DNA from: Halosolutus gelatinilyticus
GTDB lineage: Archaea; Halobacteriota; Halobacteria; Halobacteriales; Natrialbaceae
Reading direction: 5' to 3'
Assembly (NCBI RefSeq): GCF_023028105.1
Contig: NZ_CP095491.1
Span: 3,162,001 to 3,226,000 of the forward strand
Length of the DNA stretch: 64,000 nt
The notes beneath the pieces were generated by a model that saw nothing but the letters and a program-made list of their open reading frames with translations, was not told the DNA's origin and did not search any database. The translations under genes were made by a program, and so were the position numbers. Shown in pieces: positions 15,914 to 26,796 of this stretch (position 1 is the stretch's first letter; each line of letters opens with the position of its first letter).

Positions 15914-17944
15914 TCACGCGAGCCACTCGTCGGGCTTCGTGTCGTAGTCGACATCGTCAGCAGCGAGGTGCTCGACCTCCTCCCACGGGACGTCCTCCAG
16001 CGTGACCTCGTGGCCGTCGTACCGGATCAGTTTGCCGCGCTCTTCCGGTTCCGGTTCGCGGTTGCGGCGCTTTGCCACCTCGATGTCGTGATCGTCGACT
16101 TCCTTGACGATCGTCAGTAGGTTCACGGGTCGACCCCACAGTTCGAAGATGCGCTTGAGCGTCTCCTTCGCCTGCCCGATATCGAGCATGACGCCGTTGT
16201 ACTGGTGACCGAGCAGGAGTTCGTTGGCGTTGTTGTAGTTGCCGTCAAAGACGGCGATCGTCGGCTTGCCGAAGTTGGTGAATTTGAGCAGAAGCTTCTT
16301 CTTGACGTCCTCCGCGGCGTCGCTGGCCACGTGGAACTGGCCGGTCGCCTGGGAGTGTTCGTACGTGAAGTAGTTGTTCTCGGTGATGAACTCCTCCGTG
16401 AGGAACTCGTCCAAGAACGTGACGTCGTTGTGGCTCTCGCGCACGTCGAACATCCGGTTCCAGCCGGCGGCGTAGTCGACGTCCGCAAGGGCCTCCTCGA
16501 CCGACGTGTAGCGCGCGTCGTCGAACAGGTAGCGGCCGATCCGCTCGAGTTCGTTCTGGTTCACGCGACTGAGGAAGCCGCGGTGCTGCCGACGGACTAG
16601 CGAGTAGTGCCGCCGCGCGAGTCCCTCGTACGTGAGTACCTTCCAGGGATACTTCGCGGCGTCGATCTCGCCCTCTCGCGCTCGTTCCAGGGCCTCGCGA
16701 TCGACCCACTCCTCCGGCAGCTCCGCGAGGTCGTCGAGGGTATCCGGGTCGATCGTGTCGAGCGCGTCCGGCGGCTCCAGCGTCTCGAGGACGCCGTCGA
16801 AGTCGACGACGTCCGCCAGGTTCCGCCACGAGATCCCCTCGACGCGCAGCAGTCGCTCCAGTACCTCCCGGCGGTTCGTCGTGTTCTCGACGTACTCCCA
16901 GAGTTCGAAGCCGAGGCTGTAAGGGTTGAGACCGGGGGAGGCGAGCACCTTCGCCATGTGGTCGGCGTAGTTGAGGAATTCGTCGTCGCCGGCGAAGCGC
17001 TCGTTGGTCATCATCATCGACTCCCAGTAGGCGGCCCACCCCTCGTTCATCACCTTTGTCATCTTCTGGGCGGCGAAGTAGTACGCCTCCGCGCGCATCA
17101 TATCGAGGATGTCGCGCTGCCAGGGTTCCATCTCGACGGCGCGACCGGCCTCCTCGTCGTACTGCTTGCCGTACTCGCGGACGAACGCGAGGACGTCCTT
17201 CTGGGGCATCTCGGGGAAGTTCGCCGGCACCTCCTCGCCCTCGATCTTCTCCAGCCACTCGTCGTCGAACACCTCGCCTTTGATCTCCTCGGAGAGGCCG
17301 AGCTCGTCGAGTTTCGCCGCCAGGTCCTCGTCAATCTCCGCGTCGTCCGGCCCTTCGATGTCGAGGCGTCGGGTGAACACCGTGTGCTGGTCGATGTTAT
17401 CTTCCAGCGAGAGACAGTGGTCGATCCACTTCTCGACCTCGGCGCGATCGATGTCGGGGTCGGACATGTACTCGTCGATCGCGCGGGCGTGGCGCTCAAG
17501 CATCGCCGCGGCGTTGACCTGCGCCTCGTCGGCCTGCTTTCCCGTGAACAGACCGAACCACTCGTTGTTCGAGAAGAAATCCGAGTGGGCTTCGACGTGC
17601 GTGATCACGGCCTTCTGGTCGGCGATCGTGTTCGACTCCTGGAGGAAGGCGTGGGCCGGGTTGTCGTTGTTGACGATCTCGAAGGCCTTCCCGCCGCCGT
17701 ACTGGCCCTGTTTTTGCTGGCGATCGTACTGCATGCCCCACCGCCAGTGGGGGTACCGCGACTGGAACCCGCCGTAGGCGATGAGCTGGTTCATCTCGTC
17801 GTAGTCGACGATCCAGTACTTGACCGGGTACGGCTCGAGGCCGAGTTTCTGCGCGAGGTTTCTGGCCTCCGTGACCGGTTCCTCGAGGTCGGTGGCGATC
17901 GCCTGCTTGCGGAATCGGTCCGCGTTGGAGTTGCGTTTACTCAT
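15914..17944 (-). CDS. spoVR: SpoVR family protein
   Basis: 676 aa from ATG 17944 ([11 protein letters not shown]), overlapping the yeaH stop by 8 bases. The SpoVR core is clear: [41 protein letters not shown], and [10 protein letters not shown] with conserved His and Glu. The family is needed for spore cortex in Bacillus and belongs to the YeaG-YeaH-YcgB nutrient-stress module in enterobacteria; its biochemical activity is unknown. It is the last gene of the prkA-prkA-yeaH-spoVR operon. Confidence 0.95.
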   Translation of the reverse strand: MSKRNSNADRFRKQAIATDLEEPVTEARNLAQKLGLEPYPVKYWIVDYDEMNQLIAYGGFQSRYPHWRWGMQYDRQQKQGQYGGGKAFEIVNNDNPAHAFLQESNTIADQKAVITHVEAHSDFFSNNEWFGLFTGKQADEAQVNAAAMLERHARAIDEYMSDPDIDRAEVEKWIDHCLSLEDNIDQHTVFTRRLDIEGPDDAEIDEDLAAKLDELGLSEEIKGEVFDDEWLEKIEGEEVPANFPEMPQKDVLAFVREYGKQYDEEAGRAVEMEPWQRDILDMMRAEAYYFAAQKMTKVMNEGWAAYWESMMMTNERFAGDDEFLNYADHMAKVLASPGLNPYSLGFELWEYVENTTNRREVLERLLRVEGISWRNLADVVDFDGVLETLEPPDALDTIDPDTLDDLAELPEEWVDREALERAREGEIDAAKYPWKVLTYEGLARRHYSLVRRQHRGFLSRVNQNELERIGRYLFDDARYTSVEEALADVDYAAGWNRMFDVRESHNDVTFLDEFLTEEFITENNYFTYEHSQATGQFHVASDAAEDVKKKLLLKFTNFGKPTIAVFDGNYNNANELLLGHQYNGVMLDIGQAKETLKRIFELWGRPVNLLTIVKEVDDHDIEVAKRRNREPEPEERGKLIRYDGHEVTLEDVPWEEVEHLAADDVDYDTKPDEWLA

Positions 17945-19265
17945 CGGTCTCACCCTCCGTCGAGAGGATCTCGTAGATCGCGTCCGTCACGTCCTCCTTG
18001 CTGTTGACGTACGCCACGGCCACGTCGTCGGAGTCGGTTCCGAAGTGGCGCTCGAGTTCCTCGGCGTGGGTCGCGTTGATCGCGTTACCGCTGGGTTGAG
18101 TCTCGACGTACGCGTGGAGGTTGGCCGGGATCTCCTCCATCAGCGGGATGACGCGTTCTTCGGTGTCGTTCGAGGAGTTCTCCGAGTCGCCCGCCGCGAA
18201 GACGTACCGGTTCCAGTCGGCCCAGGGGTACTCCTCGAGCAGTTCGGCAGCGAGTTCGTAGGCGCTCGAAATCTTCGTCCCGCCGCCGCTTCGGATGCCA
18301 AAGAAGTCCTCGCGCTCGACTTTCCAGGCCTCGGCGTCGTGGGCGATGTAGACGAACTCGGCGTTGTCGTACTTGCCCGTGAGGTACCAGTCAAGCGGGG
18401 TAAACGTGCGCTCGACGAGTTCGCGTTTCTTCTCGCGCATCGAGCCGGAGACGTCGCGGATGTTGACGACGACGACGTTCTTCTCCTTCTCCTCGATGAT
18501 CTCGGGGTAGCGGTAGCGTTCGTCCTCCCTGCGGAAGGGGACGTGTCTGATCCCCTCGCGGCGGATCTTCTGCTGGACGGTCTGGCGATCGACGTTCTCC
18601 TCGATCTCGTCGACCGACGCCCACGTGCCCCGTTCGCTCGCGGGAATGTCGTCGTAGGCCTCCTCGATCCAGGCCATGGACACGGGGAGGTTCTCGCCGC
18701 GGGCCCACTCGAACACGTCGCGCGGGCCGAAGCCCTCGACCTTGCACACCTCGCGGACGAACTCCTCGTCGAAGTCCATCGCGAGCTTTCGCTTGAGCCC
18801 CTCCTTGAACATCCGCTCGAAGTCGAGGGTGCTGTCGGGTCCAGTCCGGGTGAGATCCGTGAAGGGGCCCTCCTTCTCCTCGATGACCTTCTTCCCCTTC
18901 GGATCGAGGTCCAGCCCGAGTTCCTCGTCGAGTTCTTGGGCGAATTCCTCCGGGTCCATCTCGTAGTACTCGTGCTCGCCGCCCTCCTCGCCGGCCTCGT
19001 CACCGTCGCCGTCGTCGTCGCCCGGCTGGGGTTGGGGCTGGCCGACCGGTTGCCCGACGTCCGGCGTTCCGCCGTCGCCCTGCCCGACGCCGCCCTGGTC
19101 GCGCTGGTCGTACTCGAACTCCGGCAGCGAGACGATCTTCACGGGAATGTTGATCTCCCCCGGCCGACTATGTCCGAGGTCGCCGTACTGGATGAAGTCC
19201 GCGAGGTCCTCGCGGCGCTCCTCGCCGACTTCGCGGAACCGTTCGAGGTCGTCTCTCAGTCCCAT
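17937..19265 (-). CDS. yeaH: YeaH/YhbH family (DUF444) VWA-like protein
   Basis: 442 aa from ATG 19265 ([16 protein letters not shown]), overlapping the upstream prkA by 10 bases. The open frame extends further upstream only as antisense-like sequence. A Gly/Gln/Asp/Glu-rich linker (about 60-100) is followed by DUF444. The MIDAS-like DVSGSM motif and a later [13 protein letters not shown] are the von Willebrand A-like metal site. Members act with PrkA kinases (E. coli YeaG-YeaH) in starvation responses. It is located between the kinases and spoVR with all junctions overlapping or touching. Confidence 0.93.
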   Translation of the reverse strand: MGLRDDLERFREVGEERREDLADFIQYGDLGHSRPGEINIPVKIVSLPEFEYDQRDQGGVGQGDGGTPDVGQPVGQPQPQPGDDDGDGDEAGEEGGEHEYYEMDPEEFAQELDEELGLDLDPKGKKVIEEKEGPFTDLTRTGPDSTLDFERMFKEGLKRKLAMDFDEEFVREVCKVEGFGPRDVFEWARGENLPVSMAWIEEAYDDIPASERGTWASVDEIEENVDRQTVQQKIRREGIRHVPFRREDERYRYPEIIEEKEKNVVVVNIRDVSGSMREKKRELVERTFTPLDWYLTGKYDNAEFVYIAHDAEAWKVEREDFFGIRSGGGTKISSAYELAAELLEEYPWADWNRYVFAAGDSENSSNDTEERVIPLMEEIPANLHAYVETQPSGNAINATHAEELERHFGTDSDDVAVAYVNSKEDVTDAIYEILSTEGETDE

Positions 19266-21541
19266 CTGTAACACACCTGTCCCATAACGTGTCTGCTGGT
19301 TAGCTCGGCCGACGCCTCCGAGTAGTCGAAGAGGTCGACCATAGTCTCGATCGTATCCGCCTTGACGGACTCGGTCTGGGTGCCGCTCGGCGGGTCGTCC
19401 CACTGGCGCGGGTCGAAGTCCTCGAACGTGCGCTCGACGTCGTCCCAGTCGTGGCTCTCGAGGACGGTCTTGATGACCGGGATCGCCGTGAGGTCGACGT
19501 CCCGGACCGAGAAGTCCTCGTCGCGGTGTTCCCACGCGTGGCGGTTCAGCGACGTGATCACCTTCTCGCGGCGGAACTGTCGGACGCTCTCTCGCGGCAG
19601 GTTCGACTCGTAGTCGGACTCGGAGAACCGCCCGAGGTGCTCGACCTCGAACAGCTTCATCTTCAGCGGGTCGGGTTCGACGCGCTCGCCGCGATCGTTG
19701 TACAGCGGCTCCTCGGTCTCCCACGCGTAGACGTGCTCGACGTACTCCTCGACGGTTTCTTCGTCGACGCGCTTCTCGTGCATGATCGCCTCGATGACGT
19801 CGGACTCCTGCTGGTCGAAAATGTAGTTCTTCACGGGCACCACGCGGTTTTCGAACTCCGATCGCTCGGCCGACGAGAACACGGGCGCGTCGGCGAGGCC
19901 CTCGGCCATCGCGTTCAGGACATCCCGCGGCATGACGACGTCCTCGACCGGGAGGTCGGGGTGGTGTCGGTCCAGATCGCTCTGGAGTAATTCGGCTAGC
20001 GTGTCCCGAGTGTACGTCACCGGGATGCCGTGGTCGCCGTCGTGCCCGTCGTCGTCGAAGTCGAACTCGTCTTTCTCCCGGCGGGTGTCGCCCTCCTGGA
20101 GGTAGCCCTGATCGTAGATCAGCGCCTTGTCGACGAGGTCGAGTCCGTTTGGGAGGTCCTCCTCGTCGAGTCGGGTGGCGACGGCGTAGAGGGCGGCCGC
20201 CTCGATCGCGTGCGGCGCGAGTTCCTCGCGTCTCGTCTGCCCGTCCTGGCCTTTCACCGCCACGGTCACGGGCTCGCGGATGCGATCGGCGAGTTCGTCG
20301 TAGCTCTCGGCGGTCCAGACCTCGGTCTCGTTGGTCAGTTCGCGCCGGATGAGTTCGCACTCGAGCGAGAGGTTCGTCAGATAGCCGAACTGGTGTTTGT
20401 CGAGCCGGCGCTTGAGCGCTTTTAGCGGGTCCATGCCGTTTCGATCGGCGTGCTGGTTGAGCTGGGCCTCCAGGTCGGGGTTCGAGATGATCAGCATCTG
20501 GGTGTCGACGTCCATCCCGATCCCCTTGTCCAGCTTGACGGACTGCTCGTCGGGGACGTTCAACAGCTTCTGGAGCAGGTCGGCGTGCTGTGCGGCGTCC
20601 TCGACGATCGTGAGGACGCCGTTGCCCTGCGAGAGCACGCCGTCGTAGGAAAACGCCTGCGGGTTCTTGCGCCCGCGGGAGTCGAGTTCCTGGAGCATCC
20701 CGTGCATCCACGACCCCACGAGCCGCTCCTTGGGGCGGCCGTCGTCCTCGCTGTGAAGTACGCCGACGCCCTTCCCGACGTCGACGACGTAGTTCTTCAC
20801 GCGGAGGTGCTTGTCGTCGGCGATCGCCGAGAACAGTTCGTCCTCGCCCTCGCGGCGGTAGCGCTCCTCCAGGAAGTTATACGCCTCCCGCGAGAACGGG
20901 TCGAGTTCCGCGTCGACCCGAACCGGGACGTGATCGTCGAGTCGAGCGTTGAGATCGTCGAGGATCCGCTCGCGAACCTCGTCGGGGAACACCGACAGCG
21001 GGTGGGTCTGGACGGGGCTCTCGTACCAGTTCTGCTCGTCGGCGGCGGTGGGATCGCCGCCGTAGCTCAGCCCGCGCTCGCCGGCGTCGGCCGTCGTGAT
21101 GTTCCACTCGACGGTGTACCGACGGCCCGCCGGGGTCTTCGAGTACTCCCGGAGGCCGTTGACGAGACAGCGCTTGAGTTCGGATTTCCCGGTCGCGGTC
21201 GGCCCCTCGAACCAGACGATCTTCTCGTCTTTCGCCCGGCCCGCCGCGATCGATCGCAGGTCGTCGACGAACCCGTTCAACACCTCGGTGTTGCCGAGGA
21301 TCGCGTGCTCGCCGTCGTTGTGCGGATCGTCGAAGAAGCGGTAGCGCTCCTTCTCCTCGCCCTCCTCGACCACGGCGCGCGTACCGGCGGCTTCGATCGC
21401 TTCGAGCAGGTACTTCGAGGCGTGGGAGGCGATCGTGGGGTTCTCGAAGACCCGATCGACGTAGGTGGCGAGGGCCATCGGCTCCTCGTAGGTCTCCTCG
21501 AGCGTGCGATCGGCCTCGGTAACGTAATCGTCGCCGGCCAT
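19256..21541 (-). CDS. prkA: PrkA family serine protein kinase, second copy
   Basis: 761 aa from ATG 21541 ([16 protein letters not shown]), one base after the stop of the first copy. AAA+-like P-loop GPTATGKS (113-120), followed by a long PrkA C-terminal kinase-like region. It differs from the first copy in having extra segments, for example [25 protein letters not shown]. The two proteins align only in outline, which suggests an ancient duplication with specialisation, possibly a hetero-oligomer. PrkA/YeaG proteins are Ser/Thr kinases with an ATPase domain. Confidence 0.93.
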   Translation of the reverse strand: MAGDDYVTEADRTLEETYEEPMALATYVDRVFENPTIASHASKYLLEAIEAAGTRAVVEEGEEKERYRFFDDPHNDGEHAILGNTEVLNGFVDDLRSIAAGRAKDEKIVWFEGPTATGKSELKRCLVNGLREYSKTPAGRRYTVEWNITTADAGERGLSYGGDPTAADEQNWYESPVQTHPLSVFPDEVRERILDDLNARLDDHVPVRVDAELDPFSREAYNFLEERYRREGEDELFSAIADDKHLRVKNYVVDVGKGVGVLHSEDDGRPKERLVGSWMHGMLQELDSRGRKNPQAFSYDGVLSQGNGVLTIVEDAAQHADLLQKLLNVPDEQSVKLDKGIGMDVDTQMLIISNPDLEAQLNQHADRNGMDPLKALKRRLDKHQFGYLTNLSLECELIRRELTNETEVWTAESYDELADRIREPVTVAVKGQDGQTRREELAPHAIEAAALYAVATRLDEEDLPNGLDLVDKALIYDQGYLQEGDTRREKDEFDFDDDGHDGDHGIPVTYTRDTLAELLQSDLDRHHPDLPVEDVVMPRDVLNAMAEGLADAPVFSSAERSEFENRVVPVKNYIFDQQESDVIEAIMHEKRVDEETVEEYVEHVYAWETEEPLYNDRGERVEPDPLKMKLFEVEHLGRFSESDYESNLPRESVRQFRREKVITSLNRHAWEHRDEDFSVRDVDLTAIPVIKTVLESHDWDDVERTFEDFDPRQWDDPPSGTQTESVKADTIETMVDLFDYSEASAELTSRHVMGQVCYRWD

Positions 21542-21542
21542 G

Positions 21543-23615
21543 TTATCCGTCCATCTCGGCTTTGGCGACCTCGGCGCCCGCAAACTCGAGAACTTCCTTT
21601 GCGCCCTCCTCGGAGTAGCCCTGCTCCATCAGGGCGTCGATCCAGGCGGAGCGTTCGTCGTCGTCGAACTCGTTGGCGCTCACGAGGGCCGAGAAGTTGA
21701 TGTTGTGCTTCTTGTCCTCCCAGAGTTTGCGCTCTAAGGCGCGGCGCAGGCGCTCGTTGTCCTGCGGGTTGAACGCCTCGCCCTCGCGGGCGCGCCGGGA
21801 AACCCAGTTCGACACCTCCTGGCGGAAGTCGTTTTTGCGGTCCTCGGGGACGTCGAGTTTCTCCTCGACCGAGCGAAGGAACGTCTCGTCGGGTTCCTGC
21901 TCGCGGCCCGTGAGTTCGTCCTCGATCGTGTCGTCGTCGATGTAGGCCATCACGTGGTCCATGTACTTCTCGCCCTGGCGCTGGATCTCGTCGATATCGT
22001 ACGCGAGGGCGTGGCGGACGTCCTCGATCGCCCGCTCGCGGTACTCCTCGCGGACGGTTTCGAGGTAGCGGTAGTACTGCTCGAAGTTCTCCTCCGGGAT
22101 GGAGCCGTGGTGTTCCAAGTTCTCTTCGAAGAAGTTGAACACCGTCAGCGGCGAGAGGAACCCGCGCTTTCGGTGCTTCGAGTCCATGATCGCCTCGGCG
22201 ATCTCGTCGCCGATAAAGCGCGGCGAGACGCCGACCATCCCCTCTCCGATCTCGGCCTTCGCGGCGGCCTCCTCCTTCAGCTTCTTGACGTCGATGTCGT
22301 CGCCCTCGTCGATCTCGCCGTTGTACGCCTTGGTCTTCGAGAGCAGGTCGACGGTTTCGGTGTCGGGCTCCTCGATGCGCGTGAGGACGCCGAACAGCCC
22401 GGCCATCTCCAGGGTGTGGGGCTCGACGTTGATGTCGGGGACGTCGGCGTTGTTCAGCATCTTCTCGTAGATGAGCGCCTCGTCCTCGTACGACAGCACG
22501 TACGGGAAGTCGATCCGCTTCGTGCGGTCGTTAAAGGCCTCCATCTTCTCGTCGCCCTTCTTGTCCTTGTACTCGGGCATGTTCGTCCGGCCGACGATCA
22601 CCTGGTCGATGTCGATCCGGGGGTTGTTCTTCGGCTTGATCGTCTGCTCCTGGGTGGCGTGCAGGAAGTCGTAGAGGAACTCGCGCTGGAGCTTCAACAG
22701 CTCCTCCCCGGAGAAGATGCCGCGGTTCGCGTTACAGAACGCCCCCGAGTAGTCGAACGCCCGGGGATCGGACTCGCCGTAGATGGCGATCTTCGAGTAG
22801 TTGACGTCGCCGGTGAGCTCGGTCTCGTCCTGGTTCTTCTTGTCCTTGGGCTCGAACGTCTCGAGGCCCTGGCGCTTGTTTTCGTCCGCGACGAAACGGA
22901 TGATCTCGACGTGGTTCTCGAGGACCTGCTGGAGGTCGTCGTCGTAGTATGCCAGCAGCCGATCCATGTAGAACTCGCTTTCCGGATCGAGCGACTGCTC
23001 GTTCTGGATCGTATACGGCGCGTCTAAGTTCTCGTTCAGGTCGTCGATCACCCGCTGGCGCTGCTCCAGGGGGAGGAGGACGAGCGGGTCCTGGTTCATC
23101 GGCGATCGAACCGTGTCGTCGGCCGGGTCCTGATCCTTGATGACGTCGCAGAGGTTGGTCCACTTGAACGTGTACATCCGTCCTTCTTCGCGGAGGGTGT
23201 AGTCCTCGAAGTAGCGACGGACCTGCTTGTCGAAGTGGGACTTCCCGGAGCCGACGGGGCCGAGCAGGAGCTTGATTCGCCGTTCCGGACCGAGCCTGCG
23301 GGCCCCCGACTTGACCTTGTTGACGAATTCGTGGATCGACTGGTGGATTACCTTCCCGTAGAAGGTGTTCTCGCCGTCGTTCAGCGGGTCTTCCGACGCG
23401 AGCTGGTACTCGACGACCCCTTCGGTCTCGTCGTAGGTGGTGCCGTAGTAATCGAACATGTCCGCGACGCGTTGGTGGGCGTTGCGGGAGATCTTCGGAT
23501 CCTCGTAGCACTCTTCTAAGTACCAGTCGAAGGACTTCGTCTCCCGCAGGTCCGCGGGCATCGATTCCTTGTAATCCGTACTGAGCTTCTCGAGCGTCTC
23601 GATGTCACCGGTCAT
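21543..23615 (-). CDS. prkA: PrkA family serine protein kinase, first copy
   Basis: 690 aa from ATG 23615 (MTGDIETLEKLSTDYKE); earlier in-frame starts give low-complexity Arg/Gly sequence. P-loop GPVGSGKS (119-126) in the motif KLLLGPVGSGKSHFDKQVRRYFEDY, then GIFSGEELLKLQREFLYDFLHATQEQ and DQVIVGRTN, all typical of PrkA/YeaG. First gene of the four-gene stress-type operon. It senses nucleotide state or phosphorylates partners; targets in archaea are unknown. Confidence 0.95.
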   Translation of the reverse strand: MTGDIETLEKLSTDYKESMPADLRETKSFDWYLEECYEDPKISRNAHQRVADMFDYYGTTYDETEGVVEYQLASEDPLNDGENTFYGKVIHQSIHEFVNKVKSGARRLGPERRIKLLLGPVGSGKSHFDKQVRRYFEDYTLREEGRMYTFKWTNLCDVIKDQDPADDTVRSPMNQDPLVLLPLEQRQRVIDDLNENLDAPYTIQNEQSLDPESEFYMDRLLAYYDDDLQQVLENHVEIIRFVADENKRQGLETFEPKDKKNQDETELTGDVNYSKIAIYGESDPRAFDYSGAFCNANRGIFSGEELLKLQREFLYDFLHATQEQTIKPKNNPRIDIDQVIVGRTNMPEYKDKKGDEKMEAFNDRTKRIDFPYVLSYEDEALIYEKMLNNADVPDINVEPHTLEMAGLFGVLTRIEEPDTETVDLLSKTKAYNGEIDEGDDIDVKKLKEEAAAKAEIGEGMVGVSPRFIGDEIAEAIMDSKHRKRGFLSPLTVFNFFEENLEHHGSIPEENFEQYYRYLETVREEYRERAIEDVRHALAYDIDEIQRQGEKYMDHVMAYIDDDTIEDELTGREQEPDETFLRSVEEKLDVPEDRKNDFRQEVSNWVSRRAREGEAFNPQDNERLRRALERKLWEDKKHNINFSALVSANEFDDDERSAWIDALMEQGYSEEGAKEVLEFAGAEVAKAEMDG

Positions 23616-24234
23616 GGTATCATTGCCAGTTGGGTGTTCCCCTGTCGTCGCTTCCCGTCCGTTGCGTCGAGTCGGCGGGAAGCGACCGCCGATCGAGCGT
23701 CTGCCCCGTCGCGTGGCCGGACCGCCGACCACCGCGAAGCCGCGTCACCCTGACGCGTATGCCACGTGCTCACTTGATTTGCTGGCGTGGCTCTCGGAGA
23801 GCGCGAATCGCCGCAGGCGGCGCGAAATTGTCGTGCCATGTGTGAGCTAGTACCACTATCGCCGTGTGACGTCCGGATAGCCGGAGTACGCGGCGGGCGC
23901 CGGGGACGGGCGCGGAGTGGATCGGTCCGGCGAACGGATACCGATAGTATTTAATGAGTGAGTAATACAGCTACTTAACCTTGGCCCCAAAAGATATTTA
24001 CCAGGACTTAATTCCGCACAATTATTGCCAGAACCATTCATTGGTAGTAGGTATCACGGACCATACTGGGGGCGAAACGGTATAAACGAACGGCTTGCGT
24101 CCGCCGGATTCGCTCGCGCGCGATCGAGCGACGATCGTCCGTCGATCGGGGCTCCTCGCCGAGCGGCGCGACGTCGTTGTGCCACCCGCGAGATGACGAC
24201 GGTGCTTTAGGCGCGACGGCCCTACCCGGGCGTA
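23616..24234. promoter_or_regulatory. 619-base divergent gap between prkA and the DUF5820 gene
   Basis: No credible gene. The part next to prkA is G+C-rich with a small CGCCG-CAGG-CGGCG dyad near 23811. The stretch 23940-24060 is strongly A/T-rich (ATTTAATGAG, AAAGATATTTACC, TTAATTCC), and a TTTAG element about 30 bases before 24235 could be the TATA box of the downstream gene. If the prkA promoter lies in the A/T-rich part, the operon has a leader of about 300 bases. Confidence 0.45.
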
Positions 24235-24648
24235 ATGACGGAGACGGATTTCGACGCCCTGCCGGAGTCGTGGACCGTCTGGAGCGACGAGGACGACGGC
24301 CGGGCGGTGCTCGCCTACCGGCCGGACGTCTTCGACGCGACTGAGTTCCCGCCGCCCTGTCTGCCGACGCTGTACGTGACTCACGGGAAGCGCACGCGCC
24401 GTCCCGGAACCAACCCCACGGATCGAACGATCGAAGACGATTGGTTCGTCACCTTCTACCTCGAACCCGAGGTCTCGCTCGACGAGCAGTTCCGATTTGC
24501 AAACCGGAGCGAAGCGATCGACCGCGCGATCAATCTGGCGCGGCGGTTCGACGACGGCGAGATCGACTATCGGGGCTTATACCAGGTGCCGAGGGAGCGC
24601 TACTTCGAGAAGCTCGATGAGTTGACCGGCAGAGACGACGACTCGTGA
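24235..24648 (+). CDS. DUF5820 family protein
   Basis: 137-aa acidic cytosolic protein of a family I recognise only from haloarchaea (opening with PESWTVWSDEDDGRAVLAYRPDVFD, and WFVTFYLEP in the middle). No catalytic motif or membrane segment is visible and the function is unknown. It stands alone. Confidence 0.8.
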   Translation: MTETDFDALPESWTVWSDEDDGRAVLAYRPDVFDATEFPPPCLPTLYVTHGKRTRRPGTNPTDRTIEDDWFVTFYLEPEVSLDEQFRFANRSEAIDRAINLARRFDDGEIDYRGLYQVPRERYFEKLDELTGRDDDS

Positions 24649-24904
24649 TCCGGCCATCCGGAGCCGAACGCACGAACGGCAGTATGGTATGTTCCTCCGC
24701 GCCCGCGAGCCGCGTCAACGCCGTAACGGCGGTCAGCGGCGTGGATTCCGTATCTCGAATCGGGAAACGTCCGATTTGACCGATTCGCCACGTACTGGCC
24801 CGAAGTGAGCGGGTCGCCGGCGAGTTCGAGGACCACTTTCCGGCGACGAAACTGCAAACTCACCATTAATAATTGCAACTCTCGTTCGCGTACGTTAGGA
24901 GAAT

Positions 24905-25885
24905 ATGCGCGAAACGACCGTGGATTCGGCTGATCGCAGCCCTGCCGAGGGACTCGGACGATGGTTCTTGCTGACGGGAAATAGACTGCTGGTCTCGCTC
25001 GTCATGCTGCTCGGGATCGGGGCGGTGTTTTTCGCGGTTGGGGTACTCGGTATCGCCACGGTAACCACGCCGACGCGGGTTATGTGGTACCTCAACGGCA
25101 CCGTCAACGGGTTGTTGACGCTCATCCCGATCTCGGTCGGGGTGAATCAAATCGTCCTCTCGCACGAATTCGGGTCGATACAGGACCTCTACGAACGCCG
25201 GCGCGACATCACGGAATTTCGAGAGCGCGTCGAAGAGCGAACTGACACCGCCGTAAGTTCACCCTACGCGACTCCCTTTTTCGGGACGCTTCTCTCGGCT
25301 ATCTCGGACACTGCCAGGTCCCTTCAGCGCGGACGGAACCGTCCAGCGGACGATCGAGCGACAGCCGACATCGAGTCGGTCGCCGGATCGATCGCCGACG
25401 AAGCGGATCAAGCGAATGACAAATTGGCGAGGTCCGATGCGAGCATGCTTCGGACGTTCACCGTCGTGCTCAGCTACGATAACTCGCATCAGTCCTACGA
25501 GATACGACGGCTCCAGAGGGAAGCCTCCGACCGGGACGACCAACCGACGGAAGAACTACAACGGATCCACGAGCTGTTCGTCGAAATCGACGCTGCGAGG
25601 CAATTTCTCAAAACGGTGGTCGTCGAACGGCAGCTGGCGCGCTTATCTCGATTACTCATCTACACCGGTATCCCCGCAGTGACGATCGCGGCGGTCGGGA
25701 TTTTCGTCTATCGAGATATCGCCGGGCTGTCGGTGCCACACGCGTTGCTCGTGGGTATCGCGGGAGCGATAATCGTCGCAACGCTCGTCCCGCTCGCGAT
25801 ACTGAGCGCGTACATTCTCCGTGTGGCGACGATCGCCCGTCAAACGGCGACGTACGGGCCGTTCATACCGGAATCGACCGACTAA
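24905..25885 (+). CDS. four-helix membrane protein, function unknown
   Basis: 326 aa. Hydrophobic segments at about residues 28-50 and 62-82, a cytoplasmic-type polar region (about 85-245) with coiled-coil-prone helices (SIQDLYERRRDITEFRERVEE), and two further segments at about 257-277 and 282-312. No known domain recognised. The symmetry of two hairpins around a large soluble middle resembles haloarchaeal conserved membrane proteins without function. It lies in the lower-G+C block. Confidence 0.75.
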   Translation: MRETTVDSADRSPAEGLGRWFLLTGNRLLVSLVMLLGIGAVFFAVGVLGIATVTTPTRVMWYLNGTVNGLLTLIPISVGVNQIVLSHEFGSIQDLYERRRDITEFRERVEERTDTAVSSPYATPFFGTLLSAISDTARSLQRGRNRPADDRATADIESVAGSIADEADQANDKLARSDASMLRTFTVVLSYDNSHQSYEIRRLQREASDRDDQPTEELQRIHELFVEIDAARQFLKTVVVERQLARLSRLLIYTGIPAVTIAAVGIFVYRDIAGLSVPHALLVGIAGAIIVATLVPLAILSAYILRVATIARQTATYGPFIPESTD

Positions 25886-26077
25886 CTCGATCCTGTTTCC
25901 GCGACAAGCGACAGGACATAGCGTTTCACGGCGCCAGAAGTTGAGACCGGTGCGCTCGCATACGCTTTTAATCCTGTTCAAGTATGTCCAAACATCTGTT
26001 ATTTAAATGAAAATGATCAGTGTTAGCCAGATCGGATATTCGGCATCACGAACCCCCATCGAACACAGTGTCGATGA

Positions 26078-26470
26078 CTACGCGGCTCCCTTCGCCGAAT
26101 CACGAACTGGCCGACTGCGGTTCACGATCGCGCCAACTGCACCGCCAACAATGCCGGGGATGACAAATACTAGCCCCGCGGTTGGGATAGCCCAGGCTCC
26201 GACCCCCGCGTACAGGGCGCTCGTCGTGAGTAGCGCCAGAACACCGCCGATGATACCAACGGTCCCACCAGCGTACGCACCCGCCCGCATCGAATCACCG
26301 CGGAGGTAGCCAGCCGCCATGCCGCCGAACAATCCGGCGAGTACGTACGCGGCGTTTTCGGGGAACAGCATCTCTCCAAACGCGCTTCCCTCACCAACAA
26401 ACGCCACGATGGCGCCGATGACGAGTCCAGTTCCAATCGCCTTCCAGTTCATGCTCCATTCTGATTTCAT
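26078..26470 (-). CDS. DUF5518 family membrane protein
   Basis: 130 aa from ATG 26470 (MKSEWSMNWKAI). Four glycine-rich hydrophobic segments (GTGLVIGAIVAFVGEG, YVLAGLFGGMAAGYL, GGTVGIIGGVLALLTTSALYAG, GLVFVIPGIVGGAVGAIV) match the haloarchaeal DUF5518 pattern. Function unknown. Confidence 0.75.
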   Translation of the reverse strand: MKSEWSMNWKAIGTGLVIGAIVAFVGEGSAFGEMLFPENAAYVLAGLFGGMAAGYLRGDSMRAGAYAGGTVGIIGGVLALLTTSALYAGVGAWAIPTAGLVFVIPGIVGGAVGAIVNRSRPVRDSAKGAA

Positions 26471-26796
26471 GGCGCATCCTGATGTTCGCGACACGGCCGA
26501 GTAAGAAAACGCGTTAACATGCTAATACGGTCATACCGGGCGTAGAACGAGGGAGTTACCGGGCTGTAGATTCTCGGCAGGACCAACACTACCCGTACCC
26601 GACGTGCTCCGAGGTCCTCGAATGCGTAGAGAGAAACGCATGCCGATTACGTCCCAACTGGAAATAGATCGTCGCTCTCTGCCGGACTGCCAGACGGATT
26701 CTGAAATGTCCATTTGCGGCAATTACACCGACTCTATCGAAGGATTTTGAAATCGAACCGAAACGAGAGCCACGCGTTGTTCGAATGAGTCGAAGA
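26471..26796. other. 326-base gap without a gene
   Basis: Nothing convincing apart from a short dyad ATGCGT-N8-ACGCAT at 26622-26641. The composition is like the surrounding lower-G+C block; short frames here have no start or homology I can support. Confidence 0.4.

Noticed and set aside
16607-19271. Two long forward frames over spoVR and yeaH
   Set aside because: Antisense composition; the opposite strand has complete family motifs.
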